Assembly (NCBI GenBank): GCA_965230045.1 | Contig: OZ245940.1 | Coordinates: forward strand, 4,402,001-4,466,000 | Length of the DNA stretch: 64,000 bases | DNA from: G963662905 sp965230045 | Lineage (GTDB): Bacteria > Bacteroidota > Bacteroidia > Bacteroidales > WRLA01 | Direction: 5' to 3' | In this document: piece by piece, positions 53,572-62,340 of the stretch | Layout: each line of letters starts with the position of its first letter | Position numbering within the stretch: the stretch's first letter is position 1 | Notes under the pieces: model-generated | What the model saw: only the letters and a program-made list of their open reading frames with translations | Database searches by the model: none | Told to the model about the DNA's origin: nothing | Position numbers and translations under genes: made by a program

Positions 53572-55763
53572 TGAATCAATATTTTTTGATGATGCTGCTG
53601 AAGCTGCCCGGATTTTCCTTCGAGCCATAGGTTCAGCAAATACAAACCGCTGCGCATTTCTCCGATGCTGCAACGCACATCATATGAGTCTGTTTCAAAT
53701 ATACGGATTTTTCTGCCATCCGGGCTTATAAGTTCCAATCGGATAATTTTCTGGTCAGGGGAATGAAGCCTGAAATAATCATCAGCCGGATTGGGCGAAA
53801 CCCGAACAGGGCTTATTTGCCCCTCTTCAACTGCCAGACCATTTTCAAATGCACGCACAAACAAACCGCCTGAAAGGTTCCCGATTGCAATAAGCATATC
53901 ACCCGCTGCGATTCCCATAAAAGCCGGAGCGCTTCGTTCCGCTTTTAAGGATGGCAATAAATTATCACTGAAAAGTTGAAAATCCGCATTAAAATCCGGT
54001 TCGATTCCGTTGTAGAAAAATAGTTGTCCGGAGGCCGAACCGGCAATGAGCAATATTTCGTCATTTGCATTTCGAAAAAAGGACGGAATGCTGTGTCCAT
54101 AATATGGGGTTGTTGCCGTGATGGTTTGCACATTGCCCAATTTCTCATCCTTCAACTCAAAAACAGGATTTGAAGCATCGCCCGTATTTTCGAAATACCG
54201 GATATAGCCATCCCGGTTGCCTACCATCAAATCTTCCAGGCCATCCTGATTAAAATCGAACAATTGTGGCGTTGAAAATGAACCACAATCAAGCTGCTGA
54301 AAATCAACCTCATTCAAAATAAAATCAGGATTTTCCTGCCCGCTTGTATTTTCAAAAAACAGGATTTCGCCTTCTTTGCTGCCACACAACAAATCCACAT
54401 CGCCATCGGCATCCACATCCATAAAAGCAGGATATAAAGCGGTTTTGCGGAATGATGAAATATTTCCAAAATCGGTTGCAATCAACTGATAGCCCGAACC
54501 GGTGTTTTTGTAATACTGAATGGCGGAACTATGCCGGTTATAAAGATATCCGAATTCATACCAGGCCGAATCCATAATTCCATAATTACTGACAAACATA
54601 TCTTTGAGCCCATCGCCATCCCAGTCGAAAAAGACAGGATAGGAACTGCTGCCGTTTTGGATCATATCGCCAATCAGGAAATCCTTTTGAGCCAAACTAA
54701 AAACCGGATTATTATTTTGGCCCGAATTTTCATACATCCAAAAATGGTCAGTATTTTCATTTTTGTACCATGCTTCATCCGAAGGCGCGGCCAGCAATTC
54801 ATCCACGCCATCTTTGTCCACATCGAGCATCAAAGCCGTTGGGCAGCTCAGTAAACCCACAGATTCGTGTTCAGAGGGAAATCCGGGAAATTGTTGCTGC
54901 ATTAATGCTTCACCTCCTTCCGGTACATTTATGAGGCAGATGATGCCGGGAAAATCCAAATCCCCCAGAAGCAAATCCACTGTGCCATCGGCATTCAGAT
55001 CGCGGACGAACATAGAAGAACCGCTATGGCGGTCGTGCGAAGGAATCTGTGCTGTTTCTCCGGATTCAAAACATTGCGGATCAAAAAGTGTCAGCAGATT
55101 ATTCTCTTCACTTTCTGTAAATTTCCCCCAGCAATGTTCTTCTTGGACAAAAACCAGGCTATCGGCATTTCCAAAGATTTCCATGCTCATATTTCTGTGA
55201 AAATCAATATAAACCCCCAATGTCCAAAAATTCAGGATGTCCAAATCACCGTCATTATCAATATCCAGAATGGCGGGAAAATCAGAAGGCAATGCGAACA
55301 AATTGACCTCACCGGCATAATACTTTGAGTACAACAAATTGGAAGCCAGCTCAAACTCTAATTGATCCTGAGAAATGTTCCGCCAAACGCGAATCCCACC
55401 GGTAGTATAGGAAAAAATATCTATTTTACCGTCGCCATTATAATCCACCAATTGCATCCAATCGCGGATTTGAGGAAATGAATGCGCCAAAGGCTCGTCA
55501 TAAATCCAGCTTCCATTTTCGAAAACAAAGCAAAGAATACGGTCGCCGGCTTTATCAAAAACCACAAGATCCGATTCTCCATCCAGATTTACATCCATAC
55601 TTTGGCAAAGAGGCGTATGCAAACCACCAGACCAGGGGTTTTTCATCATTTCGCCGTTTTTACCGAGCACATCAGGCAATGAAGCAGGTTGAAACATCTG
55701 ATTTTGAGCAGAAATGCCCAGAAAAGCAAATACAAATAAGAGGGATTGGATAAGTTTTTTCAT
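53568..55763 (-). CDS. FG-GAP repeat protein with T9SS C-terminal sorting domain
   Basis: A secreted beta-propeller-like protein of 731 residues from ATG 55763 (signal peptide LIQSLLFVFAFLGISA). It has several FG-GAP/VCBS repeats whose Ca-binding Asp-rich loops can be seen (DVNLDGESDLVVFDKAG, DYNGDGKIDIFSY, DIDNDGDLDILNF, DLNADGTVDLLLGD, DWDGDGLKDMFVSN, DVDADGDVDLLCGS, DFNQDGLEDLMVGN). The end is a type A T9SS sorting domain (VRVSPNPADDYFRLH, LELISPDGRKIRIFE, GLYLLNLWLEGKSG, then KILIQ). It should leave the cell through the T9SS encoded at 1-6 kb. An ATGA overlap couples it to the peptidase gene. Confidence 0.92.
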   Translation of the reverse strand: MKKLIQSLLFVFAFLGISAQNQMFQPASLPDVLGKNGEMMKNPWSGGLHTPLCQSMDVNLDGESDLVVFDKAGDRILCFVFENGSWIYDEPLAHSFPQIRDWMQLVDYNGDGKIDIFSYTTGGIRVWRNISQDQLEFELASNLLYSKYYAGEVNLFALPSDFPAILDIDNDGDLDILNFWTLGVYIDFHRNMSMEIFGNADSLVFVQEEHCWGKFTESEENNLLTLFDPQCFESGETAQIPSHDRHSGSSMFVRDLNADGTVDLLLGDLDFPGIICLINVPEGGEALMQQQFPGFPSEHESVGLLSCPTALMLDVDKDGVDELLAAPSDEAWYKNENTDHFWMYENSGQNNNPVFSLAQKDFLIGDMIQNGSSSYPVFFDWDGDGLKDMFVSNYGIMDSAWYEFGYLYNRHSSAIQYYKNTGSGYQLIATDFGNISSFRKTALYPAFMDVDADGDVDLLCGSKEGEILFFENTSGQENPDFILNEVDFQQLDCGSFSTPQLFDFNQDGLEDLMVGNRDGYIRYFENTGDASNPVFELKDEKLGNVQTITATTPYYGHSIPSFFRNANDEILLIAGSASGQLFFYNGIEPDFNADFQLFSDNLLPSLKAERSAPAFMGIAAGDMLIAIGNLSGGLFVRAFENGLAVEEGQISPVRVSPNPADDYFRLHSPDQKIIRLELISPDGRKIRIFETDSYDVRCSIGEMRSGLYLLNLWLEGKSGQLQQHHQKILIQ

Positions 55764-55788
55764 TGTATTAAGATAAGACCATTTAGTG

Positions 55789-55796
55789 CAAAGATA
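55789..55796 (-). promoter_or_regulatory. -7 promoter box of the FG-GAP gene (minus strand)
   Basis: Read on the minus strand this is TATCTTTG. It lies 25 bases before ATG 55763 and supports that start over the upstream one at 55808, which lies outside the transcript. Confidence 0.5.
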
Positions 55797-55827
55797 AGTT
55801 GCAACCATCGATTTTGCCTAATTTTCC

Positions 55828-55835
55828 TACTTTTG
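55828..55835 (+). promoter_or_regulatory. -7 promoter box of the receiver/AAA+ gene
   Basis: TACTTTTG fits TAnnTTTG and ends 19 bases before ATG 55855. With the minus-strand box at 55789-55796 it forms a compact divergent promoter pair. Confidence 0.5.
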
Positions 55836-55854
55836 AGCATCAAAAGAAAAAAAT

Positions 55855-57015
55855 ATGAGCCGGATACTGATTATAGATGACGAGCGCAGCATCAGAAGGA
55901 CTTTGCGCGACATACTGGAATATGAAAAATACAAAGTAGAAGATGCAGAAGATGCGATTACAGCGCTGGAGCAAATCAAAGAAAAAACTTTTGATGTGAT
56001 TTTGTGCGACATCAAAATGCCAGGCATGGACGGTCTTGAGCTCCTGGATCATATTTTCCGCTATTCTGAAGCACCGGTCATTATGATTTCCGGTCATGGC
56101 ACCATTGAAACCGCTGTAGAAGCACTCAAAAAAGGCGCGTATGATTATATTGCCAAGCCACTGGATCTCAATCGACTACTGGTTACAATCCGCAATGCAC
56201 TGGATAAATCACGTTTGCTCAATGAAACCAAAGCACTGAAGAAAAAAGTAAGCAAATCATACGAAATGGTAGGTGATTCGGAAGCGCTTACCGACATAAA
56301 GGACATCATTGAAAAAGTTGCACCCACGCAGGCCCGCGTTTTGATTACCGGCGAAAACGGAACCGGAAAAGAGCTTGTTGCCCGCTGGCTGCACGAAAAA
56401 AGCGAACGTTCCCACGCACCTTTTATTGAAGTAAACTGCGCCGCTATACCTGCAGAGCTGATCGAAAGCCAGCTTTTTGGCCACGAAAAAGGCGCGTTCA
56501 CTTCAGCCATCAAACAGAGAAAAGGTGATTTTGAGCTGGCACATGGCGGAACTCTATTTCTGGATGAAATCGGAGATATGAGCCTTTCGGCACAAGCAAA
56601 GGTTTTACGCGCATTACAGGAAAACAAAATTACACGGGTTGGCGGCGAAAAAGAAATATCAGTTGATGTGCGGATTATTGCTGCGACCAACAAAAACATG
56701 AAAGAAGAAATCAGCAACAAACGTTTCCGAGAGGATTTATACCACCGCCTGAGCGTCATATTGATTCATGTTCCTCAACTGAGCCAACGCACAGGCGACA
56801 TCCCTGCTTTGGCGGCACATTTTATGGAACAGCTATGCGCAAACATGGGCCGGGCTCCGCTGGAGTTTTCCCCGGAAGCCATCGAAGCATTACAGAAACT
56901 CCCCTGGACAGGCAATATCCGTGAGCTGCGCAATGTTATTGAACGACTTGCTATTTTGAGCGGAAATCCGGTTAAAGCAGAAGATGTGCAAAAACTGGCC
57001 AGTCCGTTGGCTTAA
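55855..57015 (+). CDS. NtrC-type response regulator (receiver-AAA+) without DNA-binding domain
   Basis: A response regulator of 386 residues. The receiver (1-120) has Asp52 in ILCDIKMPGMDG and the AKPLD lysine motif. The AAA+ domain has Walker A TGENGTGKE at 165-173, a sigma-54 contact loop at 213-218 that reads GAFTSA in place of GAFTGA, Walker B GGTLFLDEIGD at 231-241 and RFREDLYHRLSV. The protein ends 27 residues after WTGNIRELRNVIERL, so the Fis helix-turn-helix found in normal NtrC-like proteins (about 450 residues) is missing. No stop-and-frameshift remnant of an HTH is visible downstream. It might act from solution or through a partner. Confidence 0.93.
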   Translation: MSRILIIDDERSIRRTLRDILEYEKYKVEDAEDAITALEQIKEKTFDVILCDIKMPGMDGLELLDHIFRYSEAPVIMISGHGTIETAVEALKKGAYDYIAKPLDLNRLLVTIRNALDKSRLLNETKALKKKVSKSYEMVGDSEALTDIKDIIEKVAPTQARVLITGENGTGKELVARWLHEKSERSHAPFIEVNCAAIPAELIESQLFGHEKGAFTSAIKQRKGDFELAHGGTLFLDEIGDMSLSAQAKVLRALQENKITRVGGEKEISVDVRIIAATNKNMKEEISNKRFREDLYHRLSVILIHVPQLSQRTGDIPALAAHFMEQLCANMGRAPLEFSPEAIEALQKLPWTGNIRELRNVIERLAILSGNPVKAEDVQKLASPLA

Positions 57016-57028
57016 CACCACCGGAACA

Positions 57029-58354
57029 CTAATTTTTATAAAGCTGGGGATTATAACTTAGCTCAAATCGAAGCATCTGACCATAATCCTGATAATCAGT
57101 GGCAGGATAAGAAGGCTGCAATGCTTTTAGCCCGTCAGAAGCTTTAATGATGCCATAAATAAACCCAAAGCTCAGATATTCGCGGATGTTCCAGTTGAAG
57201 GTCAGGTCGGTTTCAACGCCAAGGTGCTTATCCACTTTTTGACCTGAAGAAAGGTAAGGATGTTGCAATGAGAAAATATGCCCATCAAAGCAAAGGCTTG
57301 TTTTTTTGCCTGTAAAAACTTCCAGTCCGGCGACAATATCCTGAAGTCCGGCATTATCCACATTTGCAGGGGTGCTAAAATAATTCAGCTCTCCAAAGAA
57401 TGTGTTTCCTTCCATGCCAAACATATTGTAATCGAATGATTTATTCTTGAATTCGCCTTCATTTGCCGACCAGTCATTTCCGGAAGTAATTTGATAACCA
57501 ACACCCAGGTTAAAAACACCTTTATGTTGATAAGACAGAAAAGCGGATAAAAGATAGGCGTCAAGGGAATTTCCGTCGCGGTCTTTCCCAAATTGAAAAT
57601 AAGCATCGCCTTCCAGAAACCAGTTATCAATAAAATTCAGTGAATAAAATGTGCCGGCAGTGGCGCGCCCGTAAAACACATCCGGATAGTCCTGTTGGGT
57701 TGTGGTACCATTTAGCAGGAATGTTTGGTCATTTTTTTGCACATAATTGAGCAACATCATAAAGCTAAGGCTATATCGTTCGTTCTGTGATTTTTTATTG
57801 AGCCACAAATAAGTCAGGTATTTATAAAAGTCGACATCATAATCCGATAGGTTTTGGAAGTAATTCGCTGTCAGGTTGTTAATACCTCCCGCCCAATTAA
57901 GTTTAAATTTGTATGCCTCATTGGAATAATTGAATAAAGCGATATCAAAGGCATTGCCCCAGTTATTCCAATCGCCATCGGCCACGATCCTGCCATTGTC
58001 GTAAGCAACATTTTGCCGGCCAATTCTGAAGAAAGTATTTTTTGAAGAAGAGAGGTAAAGTTCGATCCAGGCTTCATAAATACCGGTCATGACATCTTTT
58101 GTATTCATCGACTCGCCCCATACGCGTGCATCTTGCAAGCTCACATAAAAAGAAGCAAGGCTGTCTTCGGTATAAAGGAAATTTACGCGGGTCCGCTGTT
58201 CCACCCATGAGCCCATAACATCGCCCTTAGCCGGTAAGTTTTGATAGCCGTAGGAAAGGTATCCGCGGGTTCGGGATTCACCATTGATGGTAAACTGGGA
58301 AAAAGCAGCGATTCCTGCAAACAGGAAAACTGTCAGAATCAATATTTTTTTCAT
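57029..58354 (-). CDS. Alginate-export-like outer-membrane porin, paralogue 1
   Basis: A 441-residue outer-membrane beta-barrel with a Sec signal (ILILTVFLFAGIAAFS). The first mature strands (FTINGESRTRGYLSYGYQN, WVEQRTRVNFLYTED, FYVSLQDARVWGE) and the motifs FFRIGRQNVAYD and DWNNWGNAFD are the ones seen in alginate-export (AlgE-like) family proteins of Bacteroidota. The last residues end in an aromatic-rich strand (LRFELSYNPQL). The substrate is not known. It shares its layout with the porin at 59276-60604 and converges on the receiver/AAA+ gene. Confidence 0.75.
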   Translation of the reverse strand: MKKILILTVFLFAGIAAFSQFTINGESRTRGYLSYGYQNLPAKGDVMGSWVEQRTRVNFLYTEDSLASFYVSLQDARVWGESMNTKDVMTGIYEAWIELYLSSSKNTFFRIGRQNVAYDNGRIVADGDWNNWGNAFDIALFNYSNEAYKFKLNWAGGINNLTANYFQNLSDYDVDFYKYLTYLWLNKKSQNERYSLSFMMLLNYVQKNDQTFLLNGTTTQQDYPDVFYGRATAGTFYSLNFIDNWFLEGDAYFQFGKDRDGNSLDAYLLSAFLSYQHKGVFNLGVGYQITSGNDWSANEGEFKNKSFDYNMFGMEGNTFFGELNYFSTPANVDNAGLQDIVAGLEVFTGKKTSLCFDGHIFSLQHPYLSSGQKVDKHLGVETDLTFNWNIREYLSFGFIYGIIKASDGLKALQPSYPATDYQDYGQMLRFELSYNPQLYKN

Positions 58355-58378
58355 GGCTGGTGTTTTTTGATATACTTA

Positions 58379-58386
58379 CAAATATA
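58379..58386 (-). promoter_or_regulatory. -7 promoter box of porin paralogue 1 (minus strand)
   Basis: Read on the minus strand this is TATATTTG, 24 bases before the porin start at 58354. A TTG on the minus strand at 58411-58413 is 24 bases away, slightly longer than usual. Confidence 0.5.
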
Positions 58387-58432
58387 TCAAAAAATACCAG
58401 TAATTTCTGACAAGAATAAAATTAAGGCTCCG

Positions 58433-59158
58433 TTATTTTTGAAGTAAATCCAGCTCTTCCTGATACATTTTATGGATCATGCGTAATTTTGTAACCGGAA
58501 AATCCTTATTGGCATAAATACGGATAAAATCATGGATACCTGTTTTGGCGTAGTAGTATCCCGGCGCACCATCAAAGCGGTCATCGATAAAATTATTGAC
58601 CACTTTCTGGTTGAATTTATTGAAAGACTCCCAACTGAGTTCACCATCCATAATCAGATAAAAAAGTGCAGGATTATCCGCATTTCGGTAAATATTTTCT
58701 TCTTCCATCACCAAATCAAAGTAGTTCAGAATTTTAATCTTTGTAGTATATTCCTTAACTTCCTGATCTTTAACAAAAACCACTCCGGCCTTTTTATATG
58801 CTTCAATCAAATCTTTGATATTTGAAAAATCGCTGATGCGGACACGAATGAACTGGGCCGGTTTATTGAACAGTTTGAGCTGTCCGGGACTGGCATCAAA
58901 ATCAACAGCAAGCTCTTTTTTGACTTTTTGTGTGGCACGGATCACGCGCATATTATGAATATCGTCAAAAGGCTTGATAATAAAATAAAGATGACGGGGC
59001 ACAATGCCGGATTCATAGGCGGGAGCATTATAATATCCGGAAAAAAGGTCGCGGGCTTCAAGCACCATTTCATTATAAGTCTCTGTATGTTTGAAACTTG
59101 CAAGCTTTACTTCTTTGCTGATATAACCGAGTAGCTGGAGGTGTTGTTTTTGATTCAT
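58433..59158 (-). CDS. Uncharacterised cytoplasmic protein
   Basis: I do not recognise this 241-residue protein. ATG 59158 (MNQKQHLQLLGY) is preferred over 59197. There is no signal peptide or membrane segment. It is mixed alpha/beta, with charged helices and aromatic strands (ARDLFSGYYNAPAYESG, VPRHLYFIIKPFDDIHNMR, DDRFDGAPGYYYAKTGIHDF). The gene sits between two paralogous porin genes on the same strand, just downstream of a terminator. A role linked to the porins is only a guess. Confidence 0.7.
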   Translation of the reverse strand: MNQKQHLQLLGYISKEVKLASFKHTETYNEMVLEARDLFSGYYNAPAYESGIVPRHLYFIIKPFDDIHNMRVIRATQKVKKELAVDFDASPGQLKLFNKPAQFIRVRISDFSNIKDLIEAYKKAGVVFVKDQEVKEYTTKIKILNYFDLVMEEENIYRNADNPALFYLIMDGELSWESFNKFNQKVVNNFIDDRFDGAPGYYYAKTGIHDFIRIYANKDFPVTKLRMIHKMYQEELDLLQK

Positions 59159-59217
59159 GTTTTTTGGATTAAATTGATTTTTATAAAAACACAACAAATA
59201 AGCTATTGTCTGGGTTC

Positions 59218-59249
59218 AAAAAAAAAGCTCTGACATAATGCCAGAGCTT
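59218..59249 (-). terminator. Rho-independent terminator of porin paralogue 2 (minus strand)
   Basis: An 8-bp stem (59225-59232 with 59242-59249) is followed on the minus strand by a run of T (plus-strand A at 59218-59226). It lies 26 bases past the stop of the porin gene at 59276. Confidence 0.85.
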
Positions 59250-59275
59250 ACAAAAACCTTTCAGAAGTTCGTATT

Positions 59276-60604
59276 TTATTTGTCGCCGGACGCGAACAAA
59301 CTTGGCTTAAACGTAAGCTGCAGGAATCCCCAGAACGGGCTTTCACTGTTTCCTGCACCGGGTTTATAGGGATGGATACTCTCCAATGTTTCCGAAGGCA
59401 TCATCATGCAGAAACCGGCTTTCATTTCAATTTCCTTACTGAATTTATGGATATACATCAGGTCGAGTTCCTGCCCAAAAGCTTTATCAAATTCAGCTCC
59501 TTCACTGTTAACAGCAGTCCCCATCATGCTAAATACATGAAAATAAGCTTTAACAATATTCTTTTTGGAGAACTTAGCCGTAACATTTGGATAAATATCG
59601 AGCAAACCTGTCCCCTGATGCCATGTGTCGAGCAGAAAGTAGTTCATCCAGCCATTATATTTGAAACGCGCGCCATAAAGCAGGTCAAAGGCATTGTCTT
59701 TATCATTATCGGCATTAGTATTATCATTTCCCGAAAGGGCATCAACTCCTGCTCCAATGCGGAACATGCCGGCATTTACGCCCATATCAAAAGTCGCCAT
59801 CCATGCTGCTTTATCCACACTTTTGGCATTTTTGCCCATTTGGTAATAAAAATTAGCAGTAATGTCGATCGGACCGCTTTTCAAACTCAGGTGCGGGCCA
59901 AAAGTACCCATCATATTAAGCACATTGGGGCTTCCGGGTTTCATCCGTCCCGATGCAATAGCCAGGAATGACAAATAGGATTTTTCGTTCAGCTTTTTGC
60001 TCAGATAAAGAAAATTGAGCGTTTTAAGACGGAAGCCGTCATCATAATATTCATTGGTACCGAAGCCTGCTCCGGGAACAGCCCCCAATTCAATATTCTC
60101 AAAATTATTCCATGAGAGCCCTAGGTCAAAGCGCCATCCATTCTTTTTGCTCATAAAAGTAAATCCATCGTAAGTTTGGCCGTACTGATTCCAGTCGCGC
60201 CAGCTGAGGAGCCGCTGATCATCGTATTTCCATTCCTGACGGCCGATTTTCAAGGCACAGTTTTCACCAACTTTCCATTTTACCCATGCCTGATAAATAC
60301 CTGTACTTACGGTATTGTTCCACACGCCGGTTTTTGTGGCATAATCATCGCCACCCCATGCGCGGACATCCTGAAGGCTCATGTAAAACTGAAGGTCGTC
60401 TTTGTTAAAATCAAAATTAATCCGTGCTCTTTGGCTGGCATAATATGATATTTCATCGCCTTCAACCGGTAGGAATTTATAGCCTTTATTGGCTTCTGCA
60501 CGGACACGGTATTCTGCCGTAATTTTCAACTGACTATAAGCCAACTGACCTATTGTCATCAATACAATAAGCAGGCCCATACGCAAAAAGGAAAAATTCT
60601 TCAT
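59276..60604 (-). CDS. Alginate-export-like outer-membrane porin, paralogue 2
   Basis: A 442-residue outer-membrane beta-barrel from ATG 60604 with a signal peptide ending TIGQLAYSQ. It shares with the porin at 57029-58354 the pattern KITAEYRVRAEANKGYKF, SQRARINFDFNKDDLQFY, MSLQDVRAWGG, ALKIGRQEWKYDDQ and WRDWNQYG. The 442-residue length, the strand rhythm and the aromatic ending (FWGFLQLTFKPSLF) fit the alginate-export family. It is divergent from a Crp/Fnr regulator, which may control it. The transported compound is unknown. Confidence 0.75.
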   Translation of the reverse strand: MKNFSFLRMGLLIVLMTIGQLAYSQLKITAEYRVRAEANKGYKFLPVEGDEISYYASQRARINFDFNKDDLQFYMSLQDVRAWGGDDYATKTGVWNNTVSTGIYQAWVKWKVGENCALKIGRQEWKYDDQRLLSWRDWNQYGQTYDGFTFMSKKNGWRFDLGLSWNNFENIELGAVPGAGFGTNEYYDDGFRLKTLNFLYLSKKLNEKSYLSFLAIASGRMKPGSPNVLNMMGTFGPHLSLKSGPIDITANFYYQMGKNAKSVDKAAWMATFDMGVNAGMFRIGAGVDALSGNDNTNADNDKDNAFDLLYGARFKYNGWMNYFLLDTWHQGTGLLDIYPNVTAKFSKKNIVKAYFHVFSMMGTAVNSEGAEFDKAFGQELDLMYIHKFSKEIEMKAGFCMMMPSETLESIHPYKPGAGNSESPFWGFLQLTFKPSLFASGDK

Positions 60605-60858
60605 AATCGTTAATATTTTGTTAATTGAATATCTTTTTAGCAAACAGCTCATATAAGGAAGTTGTTTAATTCATCGGCATTTCATGCCATAAACAAAATG
60701 CCAAGCAACCTTAAAAACTGATCTGCATTAAACAAAAGTGCAATTTATTGCTTTTATAATCAGGGTATTCAGAAAAGGCACCCGCTTTTGTAGCATAAAA
60801 AACTGAATTATATCAAAAAAAGCCTGAGCAGAATCATGTTTTTTTCTGATTTGTTTCG

Positions 60859-60866
60859 TAGTTTTG
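60859..60866 (+). promoter_or_regulatory. -7 promoter box of the Crp/Fnr gene
   Basis: TAGTTTTG fits TAnnTTTG and ends 19 bases before ATG 60886. The 281-base intergenic region between the divergent porin and regulator genes shows no clear palindromic Crp/Fnr site to my eye. Confidence 0.4.
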
Positions 60867-60885
60867 TTAGTCAATACATGTTCAT

Positions 60886-61584
60886 ATGGTCATAAGTGAT
60901 TACTCAATAAATAATTGTACCGTTGATAGCCCGGCAGTTTCCTGTTTCGACACGCTCAGCGAAGAGGAAAAAGAGATTGTTCGCAAAAACCAAATCGACA
61001 TCAACTACCGCAAAGGGGAAATAATTTGTAAGCAAGGTTCATTTGCCTCGCACATTATGTACTTGCGCGAAGGTCTGGCAAAAATCTATTTAGAAGGGAA
61101 ACCCAAAAACCTCATCATTAAAATTGCACCTTCCAACCAACTGATTGGCTTACCATCACTTTTCGATGGTAACAATACTTTCTTGTACTCGTCCATGACC
61201 TATCTGGATTCCAAAGTCAGCCTGATTGATATAAATGTTTTCAAGCAGCTTTTAAGGCGTAATGCCAATTTCGCATCGGAGGTGATCAATATCCTCAATG
61301 AAAATACGGTACAGACATACAGCCGCTTTTTCTGCCTGACGCGCAAGCAATTGCACGGAAGATTGGCCGACATTATCATTTGCCTTTCGCAAAGGATTTT
61401 TAAAGCGGAAACTTTTGACCTGGCAATTTCCCGTAGCGATCTGGCAGAACTCACCGGTATGTCCACCGAGAGTGTGATCCGAATAATCAAAGATTTTAAA
61501 GACGACAAGATTATTCAGGTTTCGGGCAAAAACATTAAAATCCTGGATTACGACAAGCTCAGAAAAATCAGTGAAGTTGGATAA
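60886..61584 (+). CDS. Crp/Fnr family transcriptional regulator
   Basis: A 232-residue regulator. The N-terminal cyclic-nucleotide-binding beta-barrel (about 20-135) contains YRKGEIICKQGSFASHIMYL and REGLAKIYLEGKPKNLI, and a long dimerisation helix follows. The C-terminal winged helix-turn-helix is complete (RKQLHGRLADIIICLSQRIF, LAISRSDLAELTGMSTES, VIRIIKDFKDDKIIQ). The Cys pattern of true FNR is absent, so it is not a typical Fe-S oxygen sensor; the ligand is unknown. It is divergent from the porin at 59276-60604 and could regulate it. Confidence 0.9.
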   Translation: MVISDYSINNCTVDSPAVSCFDTLSEEEKEIVRKNQIDINYRKGEIICKQGSFASHIMYLREGLAKIYLEGKPKNLIIKIAPSNQLIGLPSLFDGNNTFLYSSMTYLDSKVSLIDINVFKQLLRRNANFASEVINILNENTVQTYSRFFCLTRKQLHGRLADIIICLSQRIFKAETFDLAISRSDLAELTGMSTESVIRIIKDFKDDKIIQVSGKNIKILDYDKLRKISEVG

Positions 61585-61611
61585 AAACAAACAGGCTGTG
61601 CATTGTTTTCT

Positions 61612-61619
61612 TACTTTTG
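61612..61619 (+). promoter_or_regulatory. -7 promoter box of pssA
   Basis: TACTTTTG fits TAnnTTTG and ends only 4 bases before ATG 61624, implying a leaderless or almost leaderless message. It overlaps the region just upstream of an in-frame TTG at 61603, which argues against that start. Confidence 0.45.
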
Positions 61620-61623
61620 CGGC

Positions 61624-62340
61624 ATGATGTGGTTTCGCAAGTCAATTCCGAATTTTATCACGATACTCAACCTGCTCTGCGGTTCAGCAGCGGTGATATT
61701 CATTTTTAAAGACCAAACGGCAATTGCAGCTTTGCTCATTATTTGGGCAGCTGTTTTTGATTTTTTTGATGGCCTGGCCGCACGGGCTTTGCGTGCATAT
61801 TCGGAAGTTGGCAAAGAACTCGACAGCCTTTCGGATGTAATTAGTTTTGGGCTTGCTCCCGGAATGCTGGTCTATCATTTTCTGGAAAAATCCCTGCCTG
61901 CAGATTATCAGGTTCTTGCATTTATCGGTCTGCTGATCCCTGCTTTTTCTGCATTGCGATTGGCCCGATTCAATGTAATGCAGGCACATTCCTCAGATTT
62001 TTCGGGTTTACCGGTTCCGGCCAATGCCCTGTTCTTCATCAGTCTTCCTCTACTTGAACTTGTTGCCAAAGAAGGATCATATATCGGCCTGGCTCAATTT
62101 GTACTTAATCCCTGGTTTATAATTGCGGGCACAATCTTCTTTTCATCACTGCTGCTCAGCCCGGTACGCCTGATGAGCCTGAAATTTAAAAACCTGCGAT
62201 TCAAAGAAAATGCCGAGCGCTTTATTTTCATCCTGATCACCTTGATCCTTTTTTCTGCATTTCATCTGGTGAGTACGGTATTTATCATTCCGGCTTATCT
62301 CATCATCAGCTTGATTAGCAATATCAAAAATTCGAACTGA
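61624..62340 (+). CDS. pssA: CDP-diacylglycerol--serine O-phosphatidyltransferase
   Basis: PssA joins CDP-diacylglycerol to serine to make phosphatidylserine, the precursor of phosphatidylethanolamine. The product has 238 residues from ATG 61624 (another ATG follows at 61627). The CDP-alcohol phosphatidyltransferase signature is clear: DFFDGLAARALRAYSEVGKE, then LDSLSDVISFGLAPG. Six or so membrane helices follow; FSALRLARFNVMQ and FSGLPVPANALFF are typical of the family. Nearby psd is not seen. It is transcribed in the same direction as the Crp/Fnr gene but has its own -7 box. Confidence 0.93.
   Translation: MMWFRKSIPNFITILNLLCGSAAVIFIFKDQTAIAALLIIWAAVFDFFDGLAARALRAYSEVGKELDSLSDVISFGLAPGMLVYHFLEKSLPADYQVLAFIGLLIPAFSALRLARFNVMQAHSSDFSGLPVPANALFFISLPLLELVAKEGSYIGLAQFVLNPWFIIAGTIFFSSLLLSPVRLMSLKFKNLRFKENAERFIFILITLILFSAFHLVSTVFIIPAYLIISLISNIKNSN

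Noticed and set aside
61603..61623. TTG-initiated upstream extension of pssA
   Set aside because: The TTG lies upstream of the -7 box of the gene and adds a non-conserved stretch; ATG 61624 fits better.
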